DNA of 64,000 nucleotides from Palsa-883 sp963826975 (GCA_963826975.1 CAWGZJ010000012.1:662707-726706), one strand, 5' to 3'. Positions 38,852 through 49,024 are shown, numbered from the stretch's first letter. Notes: generated by a model from the sequence alone, not told the origin. Made by a program: numbers and translations.

Positions 38852-38974
38852 CGGCACTCCCCGGCCATTCAGCAAGCTGCTATCGCCACCAGACTACCCC
38901 ACCACCAGACTGCGCTTGGCTTGCCGACCAGCCCGGCCGAACGGTAGTTTCAGCTTCAACTGGATCGTTCGGGC

Positions 38975-41167
38975 ATGACAGTGTCGCAGCCGATCTCCCT
39001 TACCGAACTCGCCAACAAATACGGTAGCGACAAAGGGAACGCCGTCCGCTTCCGGCACAATTACACCGCCCTCTACGACCTGATCTTCGCCCCTCTGCGG
39101 CTGCATCCCATCCGGTTGCTGGAGATCGGTCTGGCCGTCGGTGGCCCGGAGGGCGGCGGCCCGATCGAACGGGTCGCCAACGCGCCATCGATCGCCATGT
39201 GGCTGGAGTATTTCCCGCACGCCGAGATCTATGGCTTCGACATCAGCGACTTCTCCCATGTCCGGCATCCGCGGTTCCGGTTCGTTCAGGGCGATCTGGG
39301 GTCGCACGGCGATCTGGCGCGGCTCGCGGCAACAGCGCCCCAGTTCGACATCATTATCGATGACGGATCGCACGCCTGCTATCATCAGCAACTTGCACTG
39401 AGTTGCCTGTTCGGCCGGCTCGCATTGGGCGGCCTGTACGTCATCGAGGGTCTGCACTGGCAGCCCGCTTCATTCCAGGCGGCTCTGCCGGCGGTGCCGA
39501 AGACCGCGACGCTGCTGCACGACGCGCTGGTCCGGCGGAACGATGTCGGCAGCGCCGCGCTGCCCGCCGATCAGCTTCGCGCGATCCGGCAGTGGACGCA
39601 GTCCTGCGCGCTGTTCCCGAGCTTCTGCGATGACGGGCTGCCACAGAAGCTCGCCGTTCTGCGCAAGCTGCCTGCACCGGCGGAGCAGGAAGCTGACGCG
39701 CGTCCCACCGTGCGCAGCTTCGACCTGTTCGACACGCTGGTCGCACGCCGCTGCTTCGAACCCCACGCCGTATTGCGCGAGGTCGAACGCCGCGCCGCGC
39801 GCCCCGGCTTTGCCGCCGATCGGATTGCCGCCGAGGCCAAACTCCACGGCGCCCCCTACACCTTGGACGACATCTACCGGCACCTGGTCCAGGACACCGG
39901 CATAAGCGACGCAGATGCTGGCCGGCTGCGCGACCTTGAGCTGACCGTGGAGCGCGAGATGCTGTTCCCGATCGCGCAGCACTGCGCGGAGTTCACGGCG
40001 GGCGACGTTGTCGTCTCGGACATGTATCTTCCGGCGGCCTTCCTGCAGGAACTCGTATCGCGGATCTGCCGGTTGCCCGCCGCACGGCTGTTCGTTTCGG
40101 CGGAGGGCAAGCGCAACGGGACGATCTGGTCGATCGTGCATGGCACCTGCACGCCGGTGGAGCATGTGGGCGACAATCCGGCGACGGATCTGCGCTCGGC
40201 CCGCGCGGCCGGCATCCCGGCACGCCTGACCACAGTCGGAAGTCGCACGGCGATCGAGGCCGACCTGGCGTCCGCCGGCTACGAGCCGCTGGGCAACCTG
40301 ATACGCGAAGCGCGGCTGCGGACCTGGCCGGCGAACGAGATGGAGCGACATCTGCAACGATTGCAGATCCAGGCCAACTTCCCCCTGCTGTTCGTCGCAA
40401 CGCTGGAGTTCGTTAATATATCGGAACAAAATGGTTGGCGGCGCATCCTGTTCTCCGGCCGTGACTGCTTTCTGTGGACCGAGCTCTATCAGGCGCTCGC
40501 GCCGTTGCTGGGCGCCGCGCCGTCTGCCACCTATTTCCACTCGAGCCGCCTGGCGCGCGCGCACCCCTCGCCGGATTACCTCGGTTATATCGCGAGCCTG
40601 TGCGATGGCGAACCGTCCGTGGTCGTGGATATTTGCGGTACCGGCTGGTCGCTCAATCGATTGGTCGAATACCTGCCCGACCCGGCGCCCGCGATCTTCC
40701 TTGTGCACCACCTCGAAATTCCGCTGCGCGGCTATTACGAACACCACGCCCCTGTCACGGCCCCGATCGAGCCGCTGTGCTGTCTGCGGCGCGGGATCAT
40801 CAACAATGAGAACGAGACGCTCGAAGAGCTGAACCGCGCGCCGTATCCCTTGCTGAAAGACATGGCCGCGGCCGGGACCGGGTTTCAGCCCGTGTTCGTT
40901 CCGGAGGGCGACGCCGAGTCGGCCGCAGCGGTGTTGCAACTGCACCACGTGACGTTCCGTGGCGTGATTGCCCTGCTCGATACACTGCGGGCCGAGCAGG
41001 TGGCGGCGATGCGGCGCGCCGACCATGCGGCCATGATTGCCCGCATCTATCGCGACATGGAGGGCCAAGGCCGCCACGTCGCGCATTTCCTGCAACAGAG
41101 GCTGCGCGAGGAGAAAATCGTCCAGCAGTTCATTGAGCAACGCCGTGCCGGTACTGATAGAGCATGA
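38975..41167 (+). CDS. SAM methyltransferase-like domain fused to a COG5610-type HAD hydrolase
   Basis: 730 residues. Residues 1 to about 215 are a class I methyltransferase-like domain (LLEIGLAVGG at 48-57, IYGFDISDFSH, FDIIIDDGSH, LGGLYVIEGL). Residues 245-420 are a HAD hydrolase: motif I FDLFDTLV at 249-256, motif II VVSDMYLP at 346-353, Lys379, and GDNPATD at 399-405. The last 300 residues (VVVDICGTGWSLNRL) match the unassigned C-terminal part of COG5610 proteins, which usually sit in surface-polysaccharide or glycosyltransferase loci. A role in modifying a surface glycan is inference. No glycosyltransferase gene is nearby. Confidence 0.82.
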   Translation: MTVSQPISLTELANKYGSDKGNAVRFRHNYTALYDLIFAPLRLHPIRLLEIGLAVGGPEGGGPIERVANAPSIAMWLEYFPHAEIYGFDISDFSHVRHPRFRFVQGDLGSHGDLARLAATAPQFDIIIDDGSHACYHQQLALSCLFGRLALGGLYVIEGLHWQPASFQAALPAVPKTATLLHDALVRRNDVGSAALPADQLRAIRQWTQSCALFPSFCDDGLPQKLAVLRKLPAPAEQEADARPTVRSFDLFDTLVARRCFEPHAVLREVERRAARPGFAADRIAAEAKLHGAPYTLDDIYRHLVQDTGISDADAGRLRDLELTVEREMLFPIAQHCAEFTAGDVVVSDMYLPAAFLQELVSRICRLPAARLFVSAEGKRNGTIWSIVHGTCTPVEHVGDNPATDLRSARAAGIPARLTTVGSRTAIEADLASAGYEPLGNLIREARLRTWPANEMERHLQRLQIQANFPLLFVATLEFVNISEQNGWRRILFSGRDCFLWTELYQALAPLLGAAPSATYFHSSRLARAHPSPDYLGYIASLCDGEPSVVVDICGTGWSLNRLVEYLPDPAPAIFLVHHLEIPLRGYYEHHAPVTAPIEPLCCLRRGIINNENETLEELNRAPYPLLKDMAAAGTGFQPVFVPEGDAESAAAVLQLHHVTFRGVIALLDTLRAEQVAAMRRADHAAMIARIYRDMEGQGRHVAHFLQQRLREEKIVQQFIEQRRAGTDRA

Positions 41168-41393
41168 CCATTGTGTGGGTCATTGCTGTGACGTGCCGTC
41201 GCCGGTTGGTTTCCCGGGCAACCCGGCACGCGACACCAACCGACGGAAGCGTTGGAAGAGCCAAGTCCTCCGCCTATGGGGCCGTGTCCGGATCCTGTGC
41301 ATCTGGCATGCCCGGCATGGTTCTGCTGTTTTGTTGACATCGGGGCTGCCGACGTAGGAGCGTCCCCGGCAAAGCAAAACAGGGGACTTCGGC

Positions 41394-42737
41394 ATGGACC
41401 AGAAACGCGGCGGCACAGGCCGCCTGGGGCGGCGCGACTTGCTCGTGGCCACGGCTGGCGCGGCCGCGATTGGCGGGCGCCGGGCCGCCGCGCAAGACGA
41501 CGGTCCCTGGGCGATCCCACCCAAGAGCAAGGTGGACAAGCTGAACTTCGTTGTCTGGACCTACGGCGACATCTACACGAAGATTCAGGCTAAATTCAAA
41601 GCGGATTGGGGCGTCCCGGTCGAGGCGACCATCTCCGCGTTCAACGACCATCCCGCCAAGCTGATGACCATGTACGCGGGTGGCGAACCGATCGACGTTT
41701 CACAGTCCTCGCCCTTCTCGTTTCCCAACTTCATCAGCCAGGGCCTTGTTGAACCGATCGGCGATCTGCCCGGAGCGAAGGAGTACCTCGCCGACCTGAC
41801 CGACAGCGCCAAGCAGGTGGCGGTCTACAACGGCCAACTGATGGGCCTGCCCTACTTCTCGACGGTCTGGGTGTGGAACTACTACACCGACCTGATGGAG
41901 AAGGCGAAGTTTCAGCCGTTCAAGACCTATGACGAGTTGATGGAGCAGCTTCGCAAGGCGAAGCAGGACAAGGTCGCGCAATATCCGATTATCTGGGTGG
42001 CCGGCGTCGGGCTCGAACAGTTGCCGGGCACCTGGTACCAGATGACCTGGAACCGCGGCGGTGTGTTCTTCGACAAGCAGGGCAATCCTCAACTCGGCCC
42101 TGGCTCGATCGCGCGCGAGACACTGAAATGGTGGGTGCAAACCTTCAAGGAGGAACTCGCCGATCCGGAATCGCTGAAGGCACAGTTCACCGGTTCCGCG
42201 AAGGCATTCGGGGCCGGCAAGAACCTGTATCGCGGGCCGAACCACCACTATGGCCTCAATATCGCCAACGATCCCGCCCAGTCGCCCAACGCCGGCAAGA
42301 TCAAGGTGCACGGCTCACCCGGCGACGGGAAGACGATCGGGGACACCCATGTCTACTTCCTTTGCACCGCCAATCGGGACAAGGAATGGGCCTGGAAGCT
42401 GCTCCAGTATCTCGGAGGCAAGACCAAGGATGGCCAGTACACCCAGGCCATCAGCCTGGCGCGCGATGCGATGCTTGGCTCGGGCTATAATTCCGTCATG
42501 AAGAGCGCCGCCGTCACCGAGGGCTGGAAGCCCTGGGGCGATCCGGTGGAGATCCTGCAGATCTGGGACAAGGCGACCTATGTCGCCGAGGTGGTGCCTT
42601 CCATCTACAAGCCCTGGCATTTCCCGTGGTCGGACCGTATCAACATCGAAGTGTCCAAGGCGCTGACCGGACAGATCACGCCCGACGTCTGCTGTGACAA
42701 CCTGGTCGTCGCGATCAAGGAGGTGAAAAAGGGCTGA
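41394..42737 (+). CDS. sugar ABC transporter substrate-binding protein (Tat-exported)
   Basis: 447 residues. A twin-arginine signal (LGRRDLLVATAGAAAIGG) precedes a family 1 solute-binding fold with VDKLNFVVWTYGDIY, GLPYFSTVWVWNYYTDLM, and HFPWSDRINIEVSKALTG near the end. First gene of an importer operon with two permeases (42765, 43710) and no ATPase. About 225 bp separates it from the previous gene. Confidence 0.88.
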   Translation: MDQKRGGTGRLGRRDLLVATAGAAAIGGRRAAAQDDGPWAIPPKSKVDKLNFVVWTYGDIYTKIQAKFKADWGVPVEATISAFNDHPAKLMTMYAGGEPIDVSQSSPFSFPNFISQGLVEPIGDLPGAKEYLADLTDSAKQVAVYNGQLMGLPYFSTVWVWNYYTDLMEKAKFQPFKTYDELMEQLRKAKQDKVAQYPIIWVAGVGLEQLPGTWYQMTWNRGGVFFDKQGNPQLGPGSIARETLKWWVQTFKEELADPESLKAQFTGSAKAFGAGKNLYRGPNHHYGLNIANDPAQSPNAGKIKVHGSPGDGKTIGDTHVYFLCTANRDKEWAWKLLQYLGGKTKDGQYTQAISLARDAMLGSGYNSVMKSAAVTEGWKPWGDPVEILQIWDKATYVAEVVPSIYKPWHFPWSDRINIEVSKALTGQITPDVCCDNLVVAIKEVKKG

Positions 42738-42764
42738 GGCGACGACGCTGACGGACGCGCCGCG

Positions 42765-43682
42765 GTGGCGCCGGCAAAACCGTTCCGCTTCGGCCGCGAA
42801 TTGCCGCCGCGAGCGCTCGGCGTGGCGATGAACATCCCCACGCTGCTGACGCTGGGTCTCGTGCTCGCCTATCCGATCTACTACGCGGCATACCTGTCAT
42901 TCCACAAGGTTTCGCTCGCGGAATTGCGTCGCGGCGTTTTTCCGTTCGTCGGCCTCGCCAACTATGAGCGCATCTTCAACGACAGGCTGTTCCTGCTCGC
43001 GCTCAAGAACACGTTGATTTTCACGGCCTTCTCGGTGACGACAGAGATCGTGCTGGGTATCGCCATCGCACTGTTGATCGACCAGAAGCACGTGTGGACC
43101 AGCCGGGTGACGAAATTCCTGCTGCTTGTGCCCTACGCTGTACCGCCGATCGCCAACGGGCTGATCTGGTCGTTCATCTACAGCTTCGAATACGGCTTCC
43201 TCAACCGCATCCTGTTCACCACGGGGATTTCCGATGCGGCGGTAAACTGGTCGGGTGATCCGGCGACCGCGCTGTTCGCTGTCTCCATCCCCTATATCTG
43301 GCGCACGCTGCCGTTCGCCATCCTGCTGGTGCACGCCGCGTTGCAAGGCATCAGCCGGGAATACTACGAAGCGGCATCGGTCGACGGCGCGGGGGCGTTG
43401 CAGCGCTTCTGGCATATCACACTGCCGATGTTGCGACCCATCATCGTGGTCATTCTCGTGCTGCGCACGTCCTTCGCCTTCGCGGTATTCGACGAGGTGC
43501 TGGCAATCACCCAGGGCGGCCCGGGCGATGCCACCTGGGTCGCGTCCTGGTACAGCTACAAGAAAGGCTTCTCGCCGCCGTTCGACATCGGCCTTGGCGC
43601 CGCCTCGGCCTATGTGCTGGCGATCATGATCGGCTTGTTCGCCATCGCCTATGTCGGCTTCATCTACCGGCGCATCGAATAG
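42765..43682 (+). CDS. sugar ABC transporter permease (MalF type)
   Basis: 305 residues starting at GTG 42765. Six membrane segments; the EAA loop is EYYEAASVDGAGALQRFWHI. LTQGGPGDAT-like ITQGGPGDATWV before the last helix is typical of sugar permeases. Lies 27 bp after the substrate-binding gene. Confidence 0.88.
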   Translation: MAPAKPFRFGRELPPRALGVAMNIPTLLTLGLVLAYPIYYAAYLSFHKVSLAELRRGVFPFVGLANYERIFNDRLFLLALKNTLIFTAFSVTTEIVLGIAIALLIDQKHVWTSRVTKFLLLVPYAVPPIANGLIWSFIYSFEYGFLNRILFTTGISDAAVNWSGDPATALFAVSIPYIWRTLPFAILLVHAALQGISREYYEAASVDGAGALQRFWHITLPMLRPIIVVILVLRTSFAFAVFDEVLAITQGGPGDATWVASWYSYKKGFSPPFDIGLGAASAYVLAIMIGLFAIAYVGFIYRRIE

Positions 43683-43709
43683 GCCGCCGTATTGAATGGG
43701 AGAGCGAAA

Positions 43710-44594
43710 ATGCGCCCCGGACCCTGGACACGCGCTGCCCTGCATCTTGCGAACCTGCTGGCAATCGCTTTCTTCCTGCTGCCGATCGCCGCCGTGCTGT
43801 TTGCCGCACTGCAATCGGAGAAAAGCCTGCACGCCAATACACGCGGTCTGTGGCCGCCGGAATGGACGCTCGACAATTTCCGCGTGATCCTGTCCGGTGG
43901 CGCGCAGCGCGGCGCCATCTTCGAGCAGGCGACCTATCTTCCGGACAACATCAAGAAGATCCACTTCGCCCTTATCAACAGTACGATCATTTCGGTGAGC
44001 GTGACCTTGCTCACCCTTATCTTCGCGTCGCTGACCGCATACACCGTGGCGCGGCTGCGGCTGCGCTGGGTGATGTGGCTGATGAGCGTGAACGTGTTCG
44101 CGCGGTTCGTGCCGATCATCGTGCTGATGGTCCCGCTGTATGTCACGTTCCGGCAATTCGGCATGCTCAATTCGATATGGGGCGTGATCATCGCGTTGAC
44201 CGGCTTCCTGCTGCCCTACGGCATCATTATTCTTGCGCCCTATTTCGCCACCATTCCGCAAGAGCTCGATGATGCCGCGCGCATCGACGGGTGCTCGCGC
44301 TTCACTGTCTTCCTGCGCATCACGCTGCCGCTGTCGACGCCCGCGCTCGCTTCATACGGTGCCATCGTCTTCATCATCGCCTGGAATGATCTGCTGATCC
44401 CGCTTATTCTCAACAACCGCGCGGAGTTCATGACGCTTCCCGTGATGATTGCCAGCCTGGTCGGTGACGTGTTCGCGTTTTTCAATCTGTCGATGGCGAT
44501 CTGCGTGATCGCGCTGGCGCCGACAGTGATTCTGGTGCTGTTGCTGCGCCGGTTCGTGGTGCAGGGGCTGTCCGCGGGGGCGGTGAAGGGTTGA
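43710..44594 (+). CDS. sugar ABC transporter permease (MalG type)
   Basis: 294 residues from ATG 43710 with a GGGAGAG ribosome site; a TTG at 43692 is less likely. Six membrane segments; the EAA loop is ELDDAARIDGCSRFTVFLRI. The C-terminus RRFVVQGLSAGAVKG is the usual end of MalG-type permeases. Confidence 0.88.
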   Translation: MRPGPWTRAALHLANLLAIAFFLLPIAAVLFAALQSEKSLHANTRGLWPPEWTLDNFRVILSGGAQRGAIFEQATYLPDNIKKIHFALINSTIISVSVTLLTLIFASLTAYTVARLRLRWVMWLMSVNVFARFVPIIVLMVPLYVTFRQFGMLNSIWGVIIALTGFLLPYGIIILAPYFATIPQELDDAARIDGCSRFTVFLRITLPLSTPALASYGAIVFIIAWNDLLIPLILNNRAEFMTLPVMIASLVGDVFAFFNLSMAICVIALAPTVILVLLLRRFVVQGLSAGAVKG

Positions 44595-44640
44595 GAGGCC
44601 GGCCTGGAACGATCTCGGATCCCGTCATGCCGGCGCCCCC

Positions 44641-44724
44641 GTCATGCCGGCGCAGGCCGGTATCCACGACTTGTCTTCGTCGCAACAAAGTCAAGTCGTG
44701 GATACCGGCCTGCGCCGGCATGAC
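44641..44724. repeat. family A palindrome, 32-bp perfect arms
   Basis: Arms at 44641-44672 and 44693-44724 are exact inverted repeats with a 20-base loop. They contain GTCATGCCGGCGCAGG and GGTATCCACGACTT. A short extra copy of the GTCATGCCGGCG word lies just before (44624). It sits between two convergent genes and may also end transcription on both strands. Confidence 0.9.
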
Positions 44725-44765
44725 AGGGAGCGGCGATCGTGGGTCAATCCTTCCGCCGCATGGCA

Positions 44766-47700
44766 CTACACCGCCAATCGCCGCAACGCCCGCCCCACCC
44801 ACTGAGCAGTCAATTTCTCCTGCACCCCATTCTGCAACAACCGCTCATGCAGCGCCGGAAAATCCACCCGGTCCAGCGCCTGATCCTGGTTGAAGCACGA
44901 GAACACCACGCTGCGTGCACCGGTAACCGGATCGATCTGAGGCTGCAAACACTGCGCGCAGACCTCCTTCATCATGCATTGCATCGGCGAATTGATCGAC
45001 CCGATCGCGGTGTGCCCCGGCAATAGATACGGCGCCAAAACACCATGCCGAGCCGCGCCGACCGCCTGCATCATCCGGTCCGACCCGATGGCGATCAGAT
45101 GTGCGGCCTGATGCAATGGCACGGCCTGCTCGCCAAGCGCGCCGGACCCATAGGCCGCCATCCCCTGCACGATATTCCCCACCAGGGTCCGGTCCTGCGG
45201 CCGAGCCGGATTCGGCACGAACCCCGGCGCCTCATCGCAACACCACACGATCACATCGCCGGCGCGCTCGATCTCATCCACCTTGTAACGATCGCGCGCC
45301 TGCTTGTAGCCGGCGAAGTAGATCACCCGAGACCCCGCCGCGCGCAGCGCCGCCCCGATCGAGAACAGCACGGCATTGCCCAACCCGCCACCGACCAGCG
45401 CCACCGTCGAGTTGGCGTGGATCTCGGTGGGCGTCCCCGTCGGTCCCATCAGCACCACCGGCTCGCCCGGCTTCAACAGCGCACACACATCCGAGCTGCC
45501 ACCCATCTCCAGCACGATCACCGAGACCAGCCCGCGCGCCGGATCGGTCCAGGCGCCGGTCATCGCCAGGCCCTCCATTCCCAGCACCGTCTCGCCCGTC
45601 GCATCCCGCACGCGCGGGGCCAGCACCTCGAAATTCTGCAGTCGGTAGAACTGTCCCGGCCGGAACGCCCGAGCCGCCGCCGGGGCGTGGATCACCACCT
45701 CCACGATGGTCGGCGTCAACCGGTGCACCGCATGCACCCGGGGCAACAATTCCACCCGGCAGCGTGCAATCAAATCCGTCCCCGAAACATCACTCGCCGC
45801 CCGCTCCGCCAGCACGCGCGAGACGGTAGGAAAACCGCGTTTCGCCCCGCCCATCGCCTTCACCACGTTGCCGAAGAAGCTCGGGTGCAGGTCGCCGAAG
45901 AAGCTGACGAACCGCCCATCCCCCGCCCCACCCGAGACGCGGTGCATCAACACGTGCGTGGCATCCGGCTTGGCCAGGCCGCGGGCCGGGCTGACTGGCG
46001 CGCCGGTCTCGTCGACCGCCTGGAAATACCGACCATCCAGCTTGAATCGCCCATCCTCGCGCGCCAGCACCGTGTTCGGCTGCGTCCCGGCCGCGACCAG
46101 GATTGCCCGCGCCGGCAACATCGTTTCGGTCCCGTCCGCACGCGTCAGGCGCAGCGCCGCGGCGTGGCCGAACGCATCGACTTCGACGGCGCGCGGGGTC
46201 AGGCCCTCGGCGAAGCGCACGCCTTCTTCCAGCGCCTTCGCCACTTCCTCGTGGTTCAAGGTGTAGGACGGGCTGTCGACCAGCCGGCGGCGATAGGCGA
46301 TCGTGGCACCGCCCCAGCCGTCCAGCAGCTTCGCCAACGCCGGTGCCCGCCCATCGCGGGCCGCCGCCGCGCGTTCCTGCGCCACCGCCGCCGCGTGCGT
46401 CAGGAATTCGTCGGCGATCGCGGCTTCCTCGGCGTTCCACGCGGCGCGCACCGTCGCCTCGCCACGCTCCGCCACCAGCACACCGTAACGCGTGGCGAAT
46501 TTCTCCACCTGCCGCACGTAGTATGCGAGGCTTTCCGTCGCCGTATCGATTGCGGTCAGCCCGCCGCCGATCACCACCACCGGCAGCCGCACCTGAAGAT
46601 TGGCGATGGACGAGAACTTCGCTGCGCCTGTCAATTGCAGCGCCATCAGGAAATCCGAGGCAGCCCGCACGCCGCGCGCCAGGCCGTTCGGAATGTCCAG
46701 CACCGTCGGCTTGCCGGCGCCCATGCACAGCGCGATGTGGTCGAAGCCCATCGCCCAGGCGTCGTCCATGCCCATCGTCGCGCCGCCGCCGAAACGAACA
46801 CCACCGAAATGCGCAAACCTCGAGCGCCGCTCCAGCAGCAGCCGCACCAGCTTCAGGTAATTCTTGTTCCAGCGCACCGTGATGCCGTACTCGGCAACGC
46901 CGCCGAACCCGGCCATCACGCGGTCATCGAGGTTCTCGTACAGCGTTTCCGCGTCGCGCACCGGCGTGCGCGCATCAAAACCCAGCGGCTCGATCTTCAA
47001 CCCGTCGATCGCCACCACCGTATGGCCGTCGTTCATCAGGTGGTGCGCCAGCGTAAACCCGGCCGGCCCCAGCCCGACGATCAGCACCTTGCGCCCGCTG
47101 TCCGGCCGCGGCAGCGGACGCGCGAAATCCAACGGGTTCCAGCGCGTCAGCAGCGCGTAGATTTCCACCCCCCAGGGCAGCCCCAGCACATCCTTCAGCA
47201 CCGAGGTCTCGGCCTGCGGAATGTCCACCGGATCCTGCCGCTGGTAGATGCACGCCTTCATGCAGTCGTTGCAGATGCGATGCCCGGTCGCCGCCATCAT
47301 CGGGTTGTCGATGGCAATGGCAGCGAAGGCGCCCAGCACGCTGCCTTGCGCGCGCAGCATGTGCATCTCGCTGATCTTCTCATCCAGCGGGCAGCCCGCC
47401 AGGGTCACCCCGAAAGACGATTTCTGGAACGCGCCCGTCTTGCGGTCGCGCAAGCCTTTGGAGCAGGAATCCTTCCCCTGCTCATGGCACCAGATGCAGT
47501 AGTTCATCTGGTCCAGGGCCTGCGCCTGGGTCATGCCCGCGTCGGTCAGCGCGAACCCGTCACGCGCGCGCCAATCGTGCTCCGGCAGGCGCAACATGGT
47601 GACGCCGTCGCGCTCGATGGTCTCGACCGGCACCAGGTGCAGCGGGTCGATCCGATGCGGCACGCGGAACAATGTGTTGCCCGGATGCGCCGCCCGCCCC

Positions 47701-48230
47701 GCCGGCGTCAGCGTCGCCCAGGCCGCGTAGCGCAGCGCGAGGTCGATCGCTTCCGCATCGCCCGCCGCTTCCCACGCCGCAACGCTGGTGGCGAAGCCCA
47801 GCTCGGTCAGGGGCGCTCCCATCCGCGCTTCCAACGCCGCGGCCAACGCCGGGCCGTCGAACCCGGCCGGGTGGGGAAATTTCTTCACCGCCTGGCGCTG
47901 CACGAACAGCCGCTTGCAGGCGTGCACCGGGTCCAACTCGTGCGTGCGTTGCGCCAGTGCCAGCACCTCATCCTCGATGCCGAACAGCGCGGCGACGCAC
48001 GCATCCACCAGCGGCCCCAGCGCGACGATCAACTCACTGGCGGCCTTTTCGTCCAGCACCGCCGGGTCGGCACGCGCCGCCAGCAGCCGGGCGTACAGAC
48101 CCGCGTCCTCGGCGGCCAGCCGTTCGAGGAACCAGCGGTCCAGCCGCACCAGCCCCGGCCGGTCGGCGAGATCATCAAAACTGAGGCCAAACCCGAGGCG
48201 CGGCGCCTCGGCGGCCGGATCGGCATCCAT
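44766..48230 (-). CDS. large flavo-iron-sulfur oxidoreductase, GltD/NfnB-like plus PyrK/NfnA-like fusion
   Basis: 1154 residues. Residues 1-235 have no recognised domain. Cys clusters follow at 245/248/256/280 and 320/323/327, enough for one or two Fe-S centres. From 380 there is an FAD/NAD(P) pyridine-nucleotide reductase of the GltD/NfnB kind: VLIVGLGPAGFTLAHHL, then a second fold VVVIGGGLTAIDTATES and AILVAAGTQPNTVLARED. From about 835 the chain becomes a ferredoxin-reductase/PyrK-like module: FRPGQFYRLQNF (flavin), VALVGGGLGNAVLFSIG (nucleotide), and a C-terminal Cys set CMMKEVCAQC plus FSC. Order and content equal a single-chain NfnB-NfnA, the electron-bifurcating transhydrogenase. Bifurcation is inference. 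Confidence 0.82.
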   Translation of the reverse strand: MDADPAAEAPRLGFGLSFDDLADRPGLVRLDRWFLERLAAEDAGLYARLLAARADPAVLDEKAASELIVALGPLVDACVAALFGIEDEVLALAQRTHELDPVHACKRLFVQRQAVKKFPHPAGFDGPALAAALEARMGAPLTELGFATSVAAWEAAGDAEAIDLALRYAAWATLTPAGRAAHPGNTLFRVPHRIDPLHLVPVETIERDGVTMLRLPEHDWRARDGFALTDAGMTQAQALDQMNYCIWCHEQGKDSCSKGLRDRKTGAFQKSSFGVTLAGCPLDEKISEMHMLRAQGSVLGAFAAIAIDNPMMAATGHRICNDCMKACIYQRQDPVDIPQAETSVLKDVLGLPWGVEIYALLTRWNPLDFARPLPRPDSGRKVLIVGLGPAGFTLAHHLMNDGHTVVAIDGLKIEPLGFDARTPVRDAETLYENLDDRVMAGFGGVAEYGITVRWNKNYLKLVRLLLERRSRFAHFGGVRFGGGATMGMDDAWAMGFDHIALCMGAGKPTVLDIPNGLARGVRAASDFLMALQLTGAAKFSSIANLQVRLPVVVIGGGLTAIDTATESLAYYVRQVEKFATRYGVLVAERGEATVRAAWNAEEAAIADEFLTHAAAVAQERAAAARDGRAPALAKLLDGWGGATIAYRRRLVDSPSYTLNHEEVAKALEEGVRFAEGLTPRAVEVDAFGHAAALRLTRADGTETMLPARAILVAAGTQPNTVLAREDGRFKLDGRYFQAVDETGAPVSPARGLAKPDATHVLMHRVSGGAGDGRFVSFFGDLHPSFFGNVVKAMGGAKRGFPTVSRVLAERAASDVSGTDLIARCRVELLPRVHAVHRLTPTIVEVVIHAPAAARAFRPGQFYRLQNFEVLAPRVRDATGETVLGMEGLAMTGAWTDPARGLVSVIVLEMGGSSDVCALLKPGEPVVLMGPTGTPTEIHANSTVALVGGGLGNAVLFSIGAALRAAGSRVIYFAGYKQARDRYKVDEIERAGDVIVWCCDEAPGFVPNPARPQDRTLVGNIVQGMAAYGSGALGEQAVPLHQAAHLIAIGSDRMMQAVGAARHGVLAPYLLPGHTAIGSINSPMQCMMKEVCAQCLQPQIDPVTGARSVVFSCFNQDQALDRVDFPALHERLLQNGVQEKLTAQWVGRALRRLAV

Positions 48231-48399
48231 CGTTGCGGTCAGACCGTGTTGTGCAGGTGCGAGCCGTTGCGCCAGCCGCGCCGCCGCGTCAAGGACCGCT
48301 TGGTGTAAGGTGGTGAGTCACCCTGGTCGGCACCAGCTTTCGCCCCGTCATGGCGGGCCCGCCCCCATGGTCATCGGCAGAAGAACCTGGCCGAGCAGA

Positions 48400-48520
48400 G
48401 ACTCTCCCCCTCCCCTTGAGGGAGGGGGTTGGGGGGAGGGGTAGGGCCGGGCTCGCACCGAAGATTTTTGCGCGCCGACCCCTCCCCCCAACCCCCTCCC
48501 TCAAGGGGAGGGGGAGAGTC
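48400..48520. repeat. family B palindromic element, copy 2
   Basis: Perfect 43-bp inverted arms at 48400-48442 and 48478-48520 around a 35-base centre containing GAAGATTTTTGCGCGCC. The arms read as blocks of C and G runs (GACTCTCCCCCTCCCCTTGA at the left end). Confidence 0.92.
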
Positions 48521-49024
48521 TTCCCCGATCCAGGCTTATCCTGATGCCTATGGGGTCAAGCCCGCCCACGCCCACGGGACATCGAAGCCGGCGACCAGCA
48601 TTTCCGCCTCGCGGTCCGCCGCGCCGGGCGCGGTATGGCGAGCCTCGGCATGGTCCAAACGCGGGGCATCCGACGTCGCGCTCCGCGCTGGAACCTGGCC
48701 CGACGGCAACCGCTCGGGCAACAGGCCCTGGGCCAAGGCGATACGGCGAAATCCGTTCTGCATCAGAGCGATCCTCCGCAAAGCTGATGGCGCGAGTGAA
48801 GCCTGTCAGTGTGTCCTTAACTTGTCGGCCTCGTGTCGCTTTGTATCGTGATCCACGTTCTGGCCTTTGGACTCCCCGTGAAGGCGTGGGTTGCAAAGCG
48901 GACCAAGGGCCGAAGTTGGTGCCTGCACCTCTCCCGGCGCTTCGGATGGCCATCGGCCGAAACCGCCCTTGCCTACATCCAGATCCGGACTATATATCCG
49001 AATATCGATGGGACGGACTTTCAA
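48521..49024. other. intergenic region before the toxin-antitoxin pair
   Basis: About 500 bp without a clear gene. A 77-codon frame on the minus strand (48548-48781) has no recognisable features. An AT-rich patch (CGGACTATATATCCGAATAT) at about 48986-49005, palindromic in part, lies 20-40 bases before the antitoxin ATG and is a plausible promoter/operator. Confidence 0.45.

Noticed and set aside
45045..48308. Very long open frame on the plus strand opposite the 1154-residue flavoprotein
   Set aside because: Antisense shadow caused by GC-rich third positions. Its His/Arg/Gln-rich product has no domain, while the minus strand has clear cofactor motifs.
48548..48781. 77-codon minus-strand frame between the family B palindrome and the antitoxin
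   Set aside because: No ribosome site, no recognised features, biased composition; kept only as an unsupported possibility.
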